The position numbers were made by a program, and so were the translations under genes. From JAPLJU01 sp036725345 (GTDB taxonomy: Bacteria > Desulfobacterota > Syntrophia > Syntrophales > UBA2192), in NCBI GenBank assembly GCA_036725345.1, contig DAIMEJ010000003.1, forward strand, positions 124,001 through 188,000: a stretch of 64,000 bases of DNA, read 5' to 3'. The notes under the pieces were generated by a model. That model was not told the origin of the DNA. It searched no databases and saw nothing but the letters and a program-made list of their open reading frames with translations. Of the stretch, positions 52,071-61,463 are shown in pieces. How positions within the stretch are numbered: position 1 is the stretch's first letter; the number at the start of each line of letters is the position of its first letter.

Positions 52071-52382
52071 CTATTTCGATGCCGTCTTCCGAGGCGAAGG
52101 CTTTTTACTCTTGGCCGGCGGCTTCCCCATGCCAAGGATGAACGACCCGACCTGATCACCACGGCCTCTCTCAAATACGAGGCTGAGACGGTTGAATGGA
52201 ATTTTTCGCCGTTCATGTCGGCCCCTCACATAATTCAGGAAACCATCGACAATGTGACGGGCGGCCTTCAGGTCCTTTGGAACCAGACGAGCTTCGGCAA
52301 AGCCGGTCTTGTCATATCTCACCACTATGCCGTAGAGAACGGCCCCTACATCTTCGAGACTCTCGACTTTATAACTTTTCAT
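52071..52382 (-). CDS. Hypothetical protein with basic tail, 103 aa
   Basis: A 103-aa protein ('MKSYKVESLEDVGAVLYGIV', then 'IVDGFLNYVRGRHERRK') with a C-terminal tail rich in Lys, Pro and Ser ('KSKKPSPRKTASK'). AGGAGGG lies six bases before ATG 52382, which decides the start over 52433. No signal peptide or known domain is present; the tail suggests nucleic-acid or phospholipid contact. It lies between two patatin genes on the same strand and may belong with them. Confidence 0.65.
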   Translation of the reverse strand: MKSYKVESLEDVGAVLYGIVVRYDKTGFAEARLVPKDLKAARHIVDGFLNYVRGRHERRKIPFNRLSLVFERGRGDQVGSFILGMGKPPAKSKKPSPRKTASK

Positions 52383-52573
52383 TTGCTTCCCTCCTGACGG
52401 ATGTTTCGTTTCATGGAAGGATTCGTACATCATTCCAATCCGTTGGTAAATGGGACCTTGGTCCTATCTGAACTGGACTTTGGTCCAGCCGGGCAGCGGT
52501 GCATATCGTTTATGGATCATTCAATATTCAAAGACCGGGACATGGCTGGGCGATCCCCGGATTTGATCAGGCA

Positions 52574-53665
52574 TCATCGCATTTGCCTGAGTCTGGCTTC
52601 GATGAACTTCTGCCCCTGTTTTTCGCCATCCAGGATGAGTCGGTTGATGTTTTCCGGAGTTCGATCCAGTTTGCTTTCATAGGTCAGGCTTTTTGCAAGA
52701 TCGGCGGACATTTCAATGACGGGGATGTGGTAGGGCTGGTCTGGATCTTCCGGAAATAGTTTAGGAATTTTAACGGGTCCCCGTATATCCCGTTCTGCCA
52801 GAAATTCTTCCCTGAATGCCCCCCTCGACAGCATTCGGTTGAGATCCTCGATTTCGCGCAGGCTCTGAAACAGGGAGACATTCCCCTCCAGTTCATTGCG
52901 CCGATCGGTGATATCAAAGGGTGACACCGGAATCCTGTCGCTCGTCGTCGGATTGATCTTGATGACCCAGATTTCCTGAGCCAGATTGTTGGTGCCGACA
53001 GAATCAAGGTTCAGCATGGAATCAATGGGCGGATTGTCGGAAAAAAGGCCGTCCCAGTAAGCCTGTTCATCAAGGACGACTGCCGGGAAAATACTGGGGA
53101 CGCAGGCGGATGCGAGGAGATGCTCGATTCTCATCGGCTCATGACGGGAATTGAATTTGTGCAGCCGTCCGCTGAGGATATTGCACGCGCCGATGATCAG
53201 GATCGGCGGCTCCGGCCGGGCACCCCAGGCCGCGCATTCCGAGAAATCAATGTGGGCTGCCAGCAATTCTTTCAGGTCGACAAACCGGCGCCGCATCCCC
53301 AGGGTGGCAAGGGAAACCCAGGTTCTGACCAGAGGGCCGGACGGGCTGAGATTGTATTGGGGAATTATCCCCTTGCTGGTCCACACCTGATGCTTGATGA
53401 TGGAGTCGTTGAAGATACGCTCTTGAGGGGTCTGGGCGGTATTGTCCTCCCAGAAATCGATTAATCGTTTCCAGACGCAATCATCACCCTTCCTCAGGGC
53501 GTACCAGATGAGAAAGGCACAGATCGCCCCCCCTGATGTACCGCTCAGGCTGACGATGTCGACGCGGTCCTGAATGTTGTTCTCGAACAGGGCTTTCAGC
53601 ACGCCGGCCGTGAAGGCCGTCTGGCTGCCCCCCCCCTGACACGCGATCGCAACTTTAGGATTCAC
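52574..53665 (-). CDS. Patatin-like phospholipase (cytoplasmic type)
   Basis: A 363-aa patatin-family hydrolase without signal peptide. The oxyanion loop reads 'CQGGGSQTAFTAGVL', with Gln in place of the usual Arg in GGGxR; the nucleophile Ser is in 'LSGTSGGAICA' near residue 43, and the Asp in 'YWDGLFSDNPP' near residue 210. The family cleaves acyl chains from phospholipids. The start is GTG 53665 with AAGGAGG upstream. About 300 bases with no gene precede it. Confidence 0.87.
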   Translation of the reverse strand: MNPKVAIACQGGGSQTAFTAGVLKALFENNIQDRVDIVSLSGTSGGAICAFLIWYALRKGDDCVWKRLIDFWEDNTAQTPQERIFNDSIIKHQVWTSKGIIPQYNLSPSGPLVRTWVSLATLGMRRRFVDLKELLAAHIDFSECAAWGARPEPPILIIGACNILSGRLHKFNSRHEPMRIEHLLASACVPSIFPAVVLDEQAYWDGLFSDNPPIDSMLNLDSVGTNNLAQEIWVIKINPTTSDRIPVSPFDITDRRNELEGNVSLFQSLREIEDLNRMLSRGAFREEFLAERDIRGPVKIPKLFPEDPDQPYHIPVIEMSADLAKSLTYESKLDRTPENINRLILDGEKQGQKFIEARLRQMR

Positions 53666-53972
53666 GAACTCTTCCCTCCTTCACTATTAAGAACCTCATG
53701 ATGTACCCCATGATGGAAGCGTGCAAGTCTCCGTTTGTTCCGGAGAAACCGCGATCCCCATGACCGATCCGACGGCAGCAAGTATAGTCTTCATGCCCTT
53801 CAACGTGCAACCCGATTCTGCTGTCGCGGGTGGAAGACCCTTTCGAGCTTTCAGACTCTAGGCTTCGTGTGCGGTCTCATGAGGACCCCGTTGCCCTCTC
53901 TGTCACGGCTGAAGCCATCCGAGCCGGAGAACCTGGAAGGGATCGAGAGCGCTGTGCTCGACAGAGGCATGA
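53666..53972. other. Intergenic region
   Basis: About 300 bases between the patatin gene and the AI-2E-family gene, both on the - strand. No hairpin with a T run, promoter or small gene is convincing. Confidence 0.4.
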
Positions 53973-55073
53973 TTACGACATCCCCTGCGGATTCCCCGTA
54001 TGCCCCTGGTGGGTCTCCACCGGGGCGTCGCCGACCCAGGAACCCAGCAGGGTGTACGTCACGGCCAGCACCACGGGTCCGATGAAGAGGCCGATGATCC
54101 CGAACCCCAGGAGACCCCCGATCACGCCGGCGAAGATCAAGAGCAGCGGCAGGTCGGCGCCTTTCTTGATGAGAACGGGCCTCAGGACGTTGTCCAGGGC
54201 GACGACGATGATCGACCACACCAGAAGCACGATGCCCCAGAGGGTCTGGCCGCTCCAGAACAGCCAGCCCACAGCCGGAAACAGGACGAGGGCCGGACCC
54301 AGCTGCGCGATGCAGAGGATGAACATGACGGCCGTGAGCACCGTGACCGCGGGCACGCCGGCCACGGCAAGGCCGACCGCCCCGAGGCCGGTCTGGATGA
54401 CGGCAGTCAGGCCGACACCAAGTGCCACCCCTCGGATCGTTTTGGCGGCCAGGACGACCACGTCGTCGCCGCGCTGTCCGGCAAGACGGCGTGCGAAGCG
54501 CCGCACCGCATCCGCCGCAGTTTCACCCCCGGAGTAAAGTATCGCGGCGATGATGACGGTCAGCAGGAACTGGACGATCATCATCACCCGTCCACCGACA
54601 CGGTCGGCAAGCCAGTTGAAGATCGTCCCCGCATGGGGGGCCAGGTATGCCGCGAGGTCTTCTCGCCCGGCTGAGGCCAGTTTTCCCCAGGTCTCGGCAA
54701 TCTTCTGCCCGACGAAGGGGATCCCCGTCACCCATTCGGGAATCGGGGGAAAGCCCTCTGTCTCCAGGGACCTCATGAGCGCGCCCACACGATCGGGAAT
54801 TTCCAGGATGGTCAATACGGCCCCGATGACGGGACCGATCAGCAGCGCCAGCAGCAGCAGCGACATGACCGCCGCGGCCAGACCCCTCTTGCCGCCCAGA
54901 GCCGACTGGATACGAAGCAGGACCGGCCAGGTGGACGCGACGATGATGACAGCCCAGACGAGGGAAGGCAGAAACGGTTTCAGAATCCAGAAGTTTGCCG
55001 CAATCAGGACCCCGATGAAGAGCAGGGACAGCGTTGTGCGGGTCAGCTCCTGCGAGGAGTTGAACGTAGCCAT
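53973..55073 (-). CDS. AI-2E family transporter (PerM/YdiK-like)
   Basis: A 366-aa inner-membrane protein with about eight hydrophobic helices and the central hydrophilic domain of this family. Typical segments are 'NFWILKPFLPSLVWAVIIVA' at the N-terminus, 'QLGPALVLFPAVGWLFWSG' and 'DNVLRPVLIKKGADLPLLLI' near the C-terminus. Despite the name, substrates vary (AI-2, ions, small metabolites). ATG 55073 has AAGGAG eight bases upstream; the frame could start at 55094. It stands apart from the efflux operon that follows it at higher coordinates. Confidence 0.88.
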   Translation of the reverse strand: MATFNSSQELTRTTLSLLFIGVLIAANFWILKPFLPSLVWAVIIVASTWPVLLRIQSALGGKRGLAAAVMSLLLLALLIGPVIGAVLTILEIPDRVGALMRSLETEGFPPIPEWVTGIPFVGQKIAETWGKLASAGREDLAAYLAPHAGTIFNWLADRVGGRVMMIVQFLLTVIIAAILYSGGETAADAVRRFARRLAGQRGDDVVVLAAKTIRGVALGVGLTAVIQTGLGAVGLAVAGVPAVTVLTAVMFILCIAQLGPALVLFPAVGWLFWSGQTLWGIVLLVWSIIVVALDNVLRPVLIKKGADLPLLLIFAGVIGGLLGFGIIGLFIGPVVLAVTYTLLGSWVGDAPVETHQGHTGNPQGMS

Positions 55074-55357
55074 CAAAGTACTCCTTCCTTGCATTCATTT
55101 GCGGGCTTGCAACAAAACGCGCCTTACTCACGCGTCGTGCCGTTCGTTTGACCAGGGCGCATCGGCCGTAGAGGTTCTTTCCGCCTGCATTCTCCGTCTA
55201 ACCTCGTACGCATGGTTCCCATCGATGGCCTGCAACGCCATCCGGGCCTATTCCCATGCATTACCGATCGCAGGCAGAGACAACCCCCGTTCGGTCGTCG
55301 ACGGCTGAGTTGTTCTTGCCGAGAAACTGTTCCTTCGAGACGGCATTTCGCGCGTTC

Positions 55358-56857
55358 TCAATCCTTGCCCGGCCAGTAGTCCCCGCGATCTCTCATTTCC
55401 GCCTTGGTCTCCTCCGGGATCAGATCGTCCGCGTTATCGCTTTGGCGGACCTCCCAGCCGCCTCCGAGCGATCGGTACACCTCGACGAGATTGACCGCTA
55501 CGGCCCCCCGAATGGAGGCGAGTTGATCCTGCTGCGTAGCGAGGGTTCTCAGGGTGCTGACAACGGTGTTGTAATCCACCATACCTTCCATGTACTGTTC
55601 CATCGAGACGTCGGCGGCCCGCTGCGCCGCATCAGCCGCTTGCTGCAATTCCTTGAGCTGCAACAGCGATTGAAAGAACACCACCAGGGCACTCTCGACT
55701 TCGCCCTGTGCCCGGAGGACGATTTGCCTGTAATCTTCGAACAGTTGCTGGAAGGTCGCATCCTGGAGACGAATGTTGTTCTCGATTCGTCCGTAGTTAA
55801 GGATGTTCCAGCGCACCAAACCCCCGAAGTTGTAGGCGACAGAGCCCGAGTTGAAGAGGTCTGCAAACACCTGGCCGGTCGCCGTGTTCACCGTCGGGCC
55901 GATCACGCCTCCCAAAGCCAATTGCGGATAGAGGTCGGTCACGGCCACCCCGATCTGGGCACTTTGCGCCGCCAGTCTGCGCTCGGCTGCGCGAATGTCG
56001 GGGCGGCGACGGATCAGGTCCTGCGGCATGCCGACCGCAAGCACCGGCGAAACCGCCGGGATCGCTCCGGGCGTGCCCAGCCCCCTTGTGGGGTCGTGCG
56101 GCAACCGGCCGAGGAGAATGGCAAGCGCGATCTTGAACTGGCGCAGGGATTGCTCCAGGAGCACCACCGAGGCCCGCGTGTTGGAGAGGAGTGTCTGACC
56201 TTGCTCGACATCAAGGGCACTGATTTCACCGGCGTCGAATTTCGCCCGGCTGATGCGCACGCTTTCCTCCTGGTAGGTGACGTTCTTCCTGGCAACCGCG
56301 AGCCGCTGTTCGGTGGTGCGAATGAGCAGATAGGTCTGGGCGACCTCGCTGATCAAGGTCACAAGGACCCCGTCGTAGCTCGACAGGGTTGCGTCCAGGG
56401 CCGCCGACGCCGACTCGATCTGACGCCGGATTCGCCCCCAGACATCGATTTCCCACGTGAGGTTGAAGTTCAGGCTGTAAGCCTGTGACGACCCAGCCCC
56501 TGCTCCCGGGTCCACCACCGCGGCGGATGCACCGACAAACTGTTCTTGAGGAAAGAGAGTTCCCTTTGTGATCAGGAGGACCTGGCGCGCCTGCAGCACA
56601 CGCAGCCCGGCCGAGCGGAGAGTCAGGTTGCCCGCCACGGCCTCATCGATAAGCCGGTCGAGGACCGCATCCTGAAAGGCGTCCTTCCACCAGCGCGGTT
56701 CCACGGGCGGCGTCGTCTTCAGGCGATTATCCTCAAATTCGGACCATTGCGTTGCGACCGGGGCCGTGGGGGGCTTGTAGGCAGGACCCACCATGCAGCC
56801 GGCGAGAAAGCAACTGAACCCTGCGAGAAGACTGATGATTTTGACTGCCCGTTTCAT
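55358..56857 (-). CDS. NodT-family outer-membrane efflux factor
   Basis: A 499-aa TolC-type outer-membrane lipoprotein. The signal ends 'LAGFSCFLAGC', followed by 'MVGPAYKPPTAPV', the typical NodT/OprM start. Two repeats of long helical segments and the motifs 'TWEIDVWGRIRRQIESA' and 'RRPDIRAAERRLAAQSA' are present. It provides the outer-membrane channel for the adjacent membrane-fusion and FUSC proteins. ATG 56857 is used; the frame extends 80 codons upstream, but that part overlaps the HlyD gene and has no signal. GGGGAAT lies upstream. Confidence 0.92.
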   Translation of the reverse strand: MKRAVKIISLLAGFSCFLAGCMVGPAYKPPTAPVATQWSEFEDNRLKTTPPVEPRWWKDAFQDAVLDRLIDEAVAGNLTLRSAGLRVLQARQVLLITKGTLFPQEQFVGASAAVVDPGAGAGSSQAYSLNFNLTWEIDVWGRIRRQIESASAALDATLSSYDGVLVTLISEVAQTYLLIRTTEQRLAVARKNVTYQEESVRISRAKFDAGEISALDVEQGQTLLSNTRASVVLLEQSLRQFKIALAILLGRLPHDPTRGLGTPGAIPAVSPVLAVGMPQDLIRRRPDIRAAERRLAAQSAQIGVAVTDLYPQLALGGVIGPTVNTATGQVFADLFNSGSVAYNFGGLVRWNILNYGRIENNIRLQDATFQQLFEDYRQIVLRAQGEVESALVVFFQSLLQLKELQQAADAAQRAADVSMEQYMEGMVDYNTVVSTLRTLATQQDQLASIRGAVAVNLVEVYRSLGGGWEVRQSDNADDLIPEETKAEMRDRGDYWPGKD

Positions 56858-56867
56858 GCAGATTCCC

Positions 56868-57995
56868 CTACCTGGCTTGAGACGCGCGGGATCCGTCCTG
56901 TCGACCGGCGGCTGTGCCGGTTCTGACCAGCACCGAGCACGTCGTTCCGATGCGCAGCTTGATGTCCTCCGGCACCTCGAGAAGACGGACCCGAACAGGG
57001 ATCCGCTGGGCCAACCGGATCCACTCGAAGGTCGGACTGACCCGCGGCAGGAGGTTTCCCGCCGTGCTGCCATCCTGCTGATAAATGCCCCAGCCAAGGC
57101 TGTCTACGACTCCCTCGATGGGCCGATCGGGGTACGTCATGAGAATGACAACCGCACGATCGCCGGGCTTGATGCGCGCGATGACGTTTTCCTTAAAGTA
57201 GCCATCCACCCAATGACTCGAGGTATCGACGAGGGCCAGCGCCGGTTGGTTGGCGACGACATGACTGCCTGTCGAAAGGCGGAGATTCGTAACGTATCCG
57301 TTCGCCGGTGCGCGCACCTGCGTGAACTCGAGATTGAGTTTCGCCTGATCGAGTGCTGCCTGGGCCTGGCGAATCTGCGCATTTTCATCGCCCAGAGCGC
57401 CGAGCTTGGCCTGCACCTCGGCCAGTGCAGCCTGCGCTTTGACCAGATTCGCCTCGCTCTGGACGAGAACGGCCGTCGCAGCCTTCTTTTCCTCCAGGCT
57501 GATCACGTAAGTGGCCTGGGCACGTTCGACGGCTTTTTTCGACGTGGCGTTCTTGGGCAACAGTTCCTGTTGCCGATCGTACTCGGCCTTGTACTTCACA
57601 ACCGCCGCATCGACCTGCGCGATGGCACTTTTGGCCTGTTGAATGGAAGCGCGCGCCACGTCCACTCCCGCCCTGGCCGAATCCACCTGTTTCGTCAACG
57701 CCCTGACATTGTCGCCCGTCTGATCGAGCTGGGCGCGCGCCTGGTCCAGGCTTGCCTTGTAGGTACGCGGATCGATCTCGAACAGCAGGTCGCCGGCGCG
57801 GACGAACTGATTGTCCTGCACCGCCACGACGACGACGGGGCCGGAGACGCGCGGCGCGATCTCAATCACATGGGCCTGCACCTGTCCGTTGCGGGTCCAG
57901 GGGTTTGTCAGGTGCGTCCAGTACTTGACGAGAACGGCCGCGATCGCGAGGAGTACAATCCCTCCAGTGATGATGTGTTTTCGTTCGAATTTCAT
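56868..57995 (-). CDS. HlyD/EmrA-like membrane-fusion protein
   Basis: A 375-aa periplasmic adaptor with one N-terminal membrane helix ('GGIVLLAIAAVLVKYW'), a biotinyl-lipoyl-like part ('QAHVIEIAPRVSGPVVVVAV'), a long coiled coil of Ala/Gln-rich helices (about residues 90-200), and a beta-barrel domain ('GYFKENVIARIKPGDRAVVI'). It links the FUSC inner-membrane pump with the NodT channel. ATG 57995 is chosen with GGAGG upstream; a TTG lies two codons earlier at 58001. Confidence 0.92.
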   Translation of the reverse strand: MKFERKHIITGGIVLLAIAAVLVKYWTHLTNPWTRNGQVQAHVIEIAPRVSGPVVVVAVQDNQFVRAGDLLFEIDPRTYKASLDQARAQLDQTGDNVRALTKQVDSARAGVDVARASIQQAKSAIAQVDAAVVKYKAEYDRQQELLPKNATSKKAVERAQATYVISLEEKKAATAVLVQSEANLVKAQAALAEVQAKLGALGDENAQIRQAQAALDQAKLNLEFTQVRAPANGYVTNLRLSTGSHVVANQPALALVDTSSHWVDGYFKENVIARIKPGDRAVVILMTYPDRPIEGVVDSLGWGIYQQDGSTAGNLLPRVSPTFEWIRLAQRIPVRVRLLEVPEDIKLRIGTTCSVLVRTGTAAGRQDGSRASQAR

Positions 57996-58014
57996 CGCCA
58001 AAGATTCCTCCCGG

Positions 58015-58227
58015 TCAAAACGGTATTAGCAAATACCCGATAATGACTGTGTACAGCAGTGCGAAGGCCACGAAAACCAAGGGCGGATAAAAGAGATTCC
58101 GGGACAGCCGTCTGCGGTTCAGCGCGCGGGAGGTCCAATATGCCAGCAGAACGCCAAGGCAGCCGGCCACGAGGGAAGGCGGCAGGTAGATGCCTCCCAC
58201 GGTGAATTCACTGGGAATGTGGCTCAT
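58015..58227 (-). CDS. DUF1656 small membrane protein (AaeX-like)
   Basis: A 70-aa protein with two membrane helices ('LPPSLVAGCLGVLLAYW' and 'VFVAFALLYTVIIGYLLI') joined by a basic loop. DUF1656 members sit beside FUSC and HlyD genes in aromatic-acid efflux operons such as aaeXAB. The ATG overlaps the FUSC stop (ATGA), so translation is coupled. A longer frame beginning at 58506 overlaps the FUSC gene and is not used. Confidence 0.9.
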   Translation of the reverse strand: MSHIPSEFTVGGIYLPPSLVAGCLGVLLAYWTSRALNRRRLSRNLFYPPLVFVAFALLYTVIIGYLLIPF

Positions 58228-60395
58228 GAAAATCGTTCCTCTCTCCAACGGGCCCAATGGATGCGCTCGGCCGTTTGCGCGTAAGCCAGAGCCGCCTCGG
58301 AAACGCCGCGGTATCCGCCGAGCAATCGGAAGAAATTCTCCCCTTCCTCGCGGCTCACATCCCCCCCGGCTCGGTTGAGGGCCTCCTTGATCCGGCCCTC
58401 GAGACGGGTCAACCCGGCCTCCAGCCGCTGCGCAAGCGCCGCGGCCGGCTCCGATTCGGGATTCCCGGCCCATCTTCCGAACGTATCCCGTATTCCGACA
58501 TGCCATGTCATGATGTCGTCGTGGAGCTCCCGGGCGAGGTGCTCCGTCTGGCGCACCGCACCGGCTTGGAGAAACTGTTCGATGCGATAGACCAGAACCT
58601 GGGTGCCGGTCACGAGGGCCTCGATCTGTTCGGGCGTGTTGTCGGGAAACCGTTTTTGATCAATGGATCCTCCCCAGGCTGCAAGCTTTGCCGGAAGGGA
58701 GCTCAATTGGTGCTCGTGAAACGCCGCAAGCCAGCGGTTCACGACTGATTCATGAACGGGATTCGCCGCCTTCCGGGCCATCAGGAACTCGGCGCTGCGA
58801 AAAAACCGATGCAGCAAACGCAGAAAGGCCTTCTCGGGCCGCGGCGAGCTCAACAGGTAGGACATGACGAACAGGTAGGCGAAGACCATGACGAAAAAGA
58901 TATAGGCGTTGGCCATGGCGACGAAACTGTACACCTGGTGATTCTGGATCTGAAGGATGTTCAGGATGGCCATGCTGGTAAAGAATCGCGCCATGCCCGA
59001 GAGGAAGTAGCAGTTCAGAAACATGGTGATGAAGAGCAGCGAGCCGAGTCCGAGGAAGGTTGACAGCCTGGGCATGACGAAGACGTAGATCGCCAGGCAG
59101 ACCGCCGAGGTCACCGCCACGGGACCGATCAGCTTGCTGGCCCTGAGCTGCGGGACGAGGGCGACCAGCAGGGCAATCGTGCCGGAAAACTGGAACCAGC
59201 CGGAATGCCCCGGCGGGTCGAACAGAATCCAGATCAGAAAACCGACACCGGTGGTCGCCGCCACGAACGCAGCGCTGCGCAGGTGATCCCAGTCCGGGAC
59301 GGGAAAGGTTGCCGCCCGATCCCTCACACCGGAAACGAGCATCGGCTCCGGCTCGCCGGCGGTTTCAACGCGGCCCTCCAGTTCGAGTGCGCATTCCAAC
59401 AATTCTGCCGTCAGCAACGCCAGGCGCGACATCTCCTGCCTGGCGACTTCGACCGCGGCGCGATCGAAGGGGGTGAGTCGCTCGAGAGCGACCGGGTCAT
59501 TCGCCAGGCTGACGGGGCGCGGGAGATCCTCCGGTAAACGGCCCGCGAGCACCTGGGAGACCGCAGCAAAGTTCGCATCGAGTCCGGCGAAATACGCCGG
59601 CAGGTTGGGGAAGACGGCCTGCACGTCAACCCGGATGAGTTCGGCAAAACCTGAGTGCCACCGACCGGCGGTCTCAAGCAGGGCGGTGGCTAATCCGTGA
59701 AAGCGCTCCCAGAGATGGCTCACCTCGCTGACCTCATGGCTCTCCGAACCTTCGGCCTGGAGGAACTGTTCGAACTGAGCCAGTTGCCGGACCGTTTTGC
59801 TTTGCACCCCCTTGAAACTCTCTACAAACAGCTGCCTGTCGAGCAGCCCGTCACGGCAGGAGTGAACGATGTCATTCAGGCCCTCCACCAGCGCGGCGCT
59901 TGATTTCCGGATTACTCCCCGGCTCGACTGCGGCCATAGAAAAACGGAGATCAGGGTATAGACCACCACCCCCATCACCGTTTCAACGGTACGAAACACG
60001 GCACTCTCGAACATGTTTTCCGAGGATTCCAAATCCGACAGGAGGATGATCAAACAGACATAGCATGCCATCACCCAGAGGTAGGAATCCTTTTTCCGGC
60101 TCACCATCAGGTAGCTGGTGAAGAATACCCAGATGCACGTGAGGAGCAGGAAGAGCCACCGGTCCTGCGGCGCGAGGGCATGGATGGCCAGGGCTGCGAG
60201 GCATCCGGGGATTGTTCCCACGATGCGAAGAACACCCTTCCGGATCGAGGCGCCTGTTGTGGTCATGGCAATGACGGCCACCGCCCAACCGGCCCAGTAC
60301 GGGTTCATCCAGCCGAACTGCATGGCGATGCCAAAGACCGAGGCAAAGGCCAGGCCCGTTTTAATCGCCTCTTTGAACGCTGTGACCTTGTCCAT
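58224..60395 (-). CDS. FUSC-family exporter (AaeB-like)
   Basis: A 723-aa inner-membrane protein with two six-helix membrane blocks: one at residues about 20-165 ('MQFGWMNPYWAGWAVAVIAM', 'YLWVMACYVCLIILL') and one at about 375-530 ('AFVAATTGVGFLIWILFD', 'IYVFVMPRLSTFLGLG'), each followed by a cytoplasmic helical region. This duplicated FUSC layout is found in AaeB, which exports aromatic carboxylic acids. It is the first gene of the operon FUSC, DUF1656, HlyD and NodT, a complete tripartite efflux set. Substrates here are unknown; aromatic acids are an inference. Confidence 0.92.
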   Translation of the reverse strand: MDKVTAFKEAIKTGLAFASVFGIAMQFGWMNPYWAGWAVAVIAMTTTGASIRKGVLRIVGTIPGCLAALAIHALAPQDRWLFLLLTCIWVFFTSYLMVSRKKDSYLWVMACYVCLIILLSDLESSENMFESAVFRTVETVMGVVVYTLISVFLWPQSSRGVIRKSSAALVEGLNDIVHSCRDGLLDRQLFVESFKGVQSKTVRQLAQFEQFLQAEGSESHEVSEVSHLWERFHGLATALLETAGRWHSGFAELIRVDVQAVFPNLPAYFAGLDANFAAVSQVLAGRLPEDLPRPVSLANDPVALERLTPFDRAAVEVARQEMSRLALLTAELLECALELEGRVETAGEPEPMLVSGVRDRAATFPVPDWDHLRSAAFVAATTGVGFLIWILFDPPGHSGWFQFSGTIALLVALVPQLRASKLIGPVAVTSAVCLAIYVFVMPRLSTFLGLGSLLFITMFLNCYFLSGMARFFTSMAILNILQIQNHQVYSFVAMANAYIFFVMVFAYLFVMSYLLSSPRPEKAFLRLLHRFFRSAEFLMARKAANPVHESVVNRWLAAFHEHQLSSLPAKLAAWGGSIDQKRFPDNTPEQIEALVTGTQVLVYRIEQFLQAGAVRQTEHLARELHDDIMTWHVGIRDTFGRWAGNPESEPAAALAQRLEAGLTRLEGRIKEALNRAGGDVSREEGENFFRLLGGYRGVSEAALAYAQTAERIHWARWREERFS

Positions 60396-60516
60396 GAATC
60401 CCCGCAGGCATCTCAGGTGGCCTCGCGGCCGGTTGGACGGACAGGCGCAAGCACCGCCACGCCCGTTGACGCCTTATCGTCCGTCTGCGGATATGATCAG
60501 ATTTGCCCCCGCCGCT

Positions 60517-60651
60517 CTACTTCACCGAGTAGCCCTTACCCTCCAGACAGGCGCCCCTTGCCCTCAGGTACTCCTGCTGGCCCGCGCTCTGCTGGGCGGA
60601 TGCCTGCTGCGTCTGGGCCTGCTGCTGCTGTGCTTGCTGCTGTTGCGCCAT
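60517..60651 (-). CDS. Gln-rich short ORF with conserved-looking C-terminus (possible fragment)
   Basis: A 44-codon frame: 'MAQQQQAQQQQAQTQQASAQ' followed by 'QEYLRARGACLEGKGYSVK'. The ending ACLEGKGYSVK resembles the last residues of small exported proteins with a gly-zipper or similar domain, so this may be the tail of a broken gene. The low-complexity Gln tract makes coding potential uncertain. The frame remains open upstream to 60708 without a signal peptide. Confidence 0.4.
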   Translation of the reverse strand: MAQQQQAQQQQAQTQQASAQQSAGQQEYLRARGACLEGKGYSVK

Positions 60652-60734
60652 GGTTTGACGTCGGCTCGCTCCTCGCGCAGCGACTCCCGGTGGAGCATGC
60701 CTGAACATCGGACGCCGGACATGTGAAAATCCCC

Positions 60735-61259
60735 TCAGCGTTGGCGTACCTGGTACTCCTCCTTGAGATCCTTGTTGTATTTAACGACTTTGATTTCGCC
60801 GAGATAATTGCTGTAAAGAGGGTATCCTTTCTCCGCCCATGCAGCGAAGCCGCCATCGACAACGTACACGTTCTTGTAACCATAACGGTACAGGAAGGAA
60901 CTGAAGTACGTTGCTCGATGCTTGGTCCGACAGAACACCCAAATCTCCGTATTCGCGTCCGGCCAGGTCGTTGGCACCATATAGGGATGGCCCGAGTCGA
61001 TGTTGTTCGATCCAAGAAGGTGCCCATTATCGAATTCCTCGTAGGTGCGGACGTCGAGAATAACGGCCTTGCTCTTCTTATCCTGGACCTCCTGCCACGT
61101 CTTGTATAGGGCATCAACGGTCACGATACGGTCCTTCGGAATGAGTGCGGAAAGCTCCGCAAACACCTTCTTCTCTTCGTCTGTCGGTGCCGCATAGGTA
61201 TTCGTGTAAGCAATCAGTATGGCGAACACTACAAGACAGCAACGCAATGTCTTTTTCAT
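60735..61259 (-). CDS. Exported rhodanese-domain protein
   Basis: A 174-aa periplasmic protein with a Sec signal ('CCLVVFAILIAYTNTYAA') and one rhodanese domain. The active-site loop is 'VFCRTKHRATY', a six-residue CRTKHR loop starting with the persulfide-forming Cys near residue 115; 'AVILDVRTYEEFDNGH' and 'VYVVDGGFAAWAEKGYPLY' are the other family marks. It would move sulfane sulfur or bind small anions. ATG 61259 has AAGGAGG eight bases upstream. The Shine-Dalgarno overlaps the end of a 27-codon ORF. Confidence 0.88.
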   Translation of the reverse strand: MKKTLRCCLVVFAILIAYTNTYAAPTDEEKKVFAELSALIPKDRIVTVDALYKTWQEVQDKKSKAVILDVRTYEEFDNGHLLGSNNIDSGHPYMVPTTWPDANTEIWVFCRTKHRATYFSSFLYRYGYKNVYVVDGGFAAWAEKGYPLYSNYLGEIKVVKYNKDLKEEYQVRQR

Positions 61260-61273
61260 GATGAGATCCTCCT

Positions 61274-61357
61274 TCAAATTGGCTTGGTGTAGTAAAACTC
61301 TTTCCAGTCCACTTCCACCGACTTCATTTTCTTCCCTTTGATTGTCATGGTAGCCAT
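61274..61357 (-). CDS. 27-aa small ORF upstream of rhodanese
   Basis: ATG 61357 has GAAGGAGTAACGA directly before it, an excellent ribosome-binding site. The peptide reads 'MATMTIKGKKMKSVEVDWKE' then 'FYYTKPI' and stops at TGA 61274-61276. That stop lies within the Shine-Dalgarno region of the rhodanese gene, so the two should be translationally coupled. It is too short for usual gene finders. It could be a leader peptide or a real small protein; no relatives are known to me. Confidence 0.55.
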   Translation of the reverse strand: MATMTIKGKKMKSVEVDWKEFYYTKPI

Positions 61358-61463
61358 TCGTTACTCCTTCTTATTTGATTGTTGTCCGATATCTGACAGG
61401 TCCCTGATATAGCCGCCTCTCGGTGTTACGTTGTATTCCGATTCACGGTGCGCCACGGCGGTT

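Noticed and set aside
55256..58043. Two + strand frames of over 400 codons opposite the NodT and HlyD genes
   Set aside because: Both mirror high-GC codon structure of the - strand genes, which carry full family signatures.
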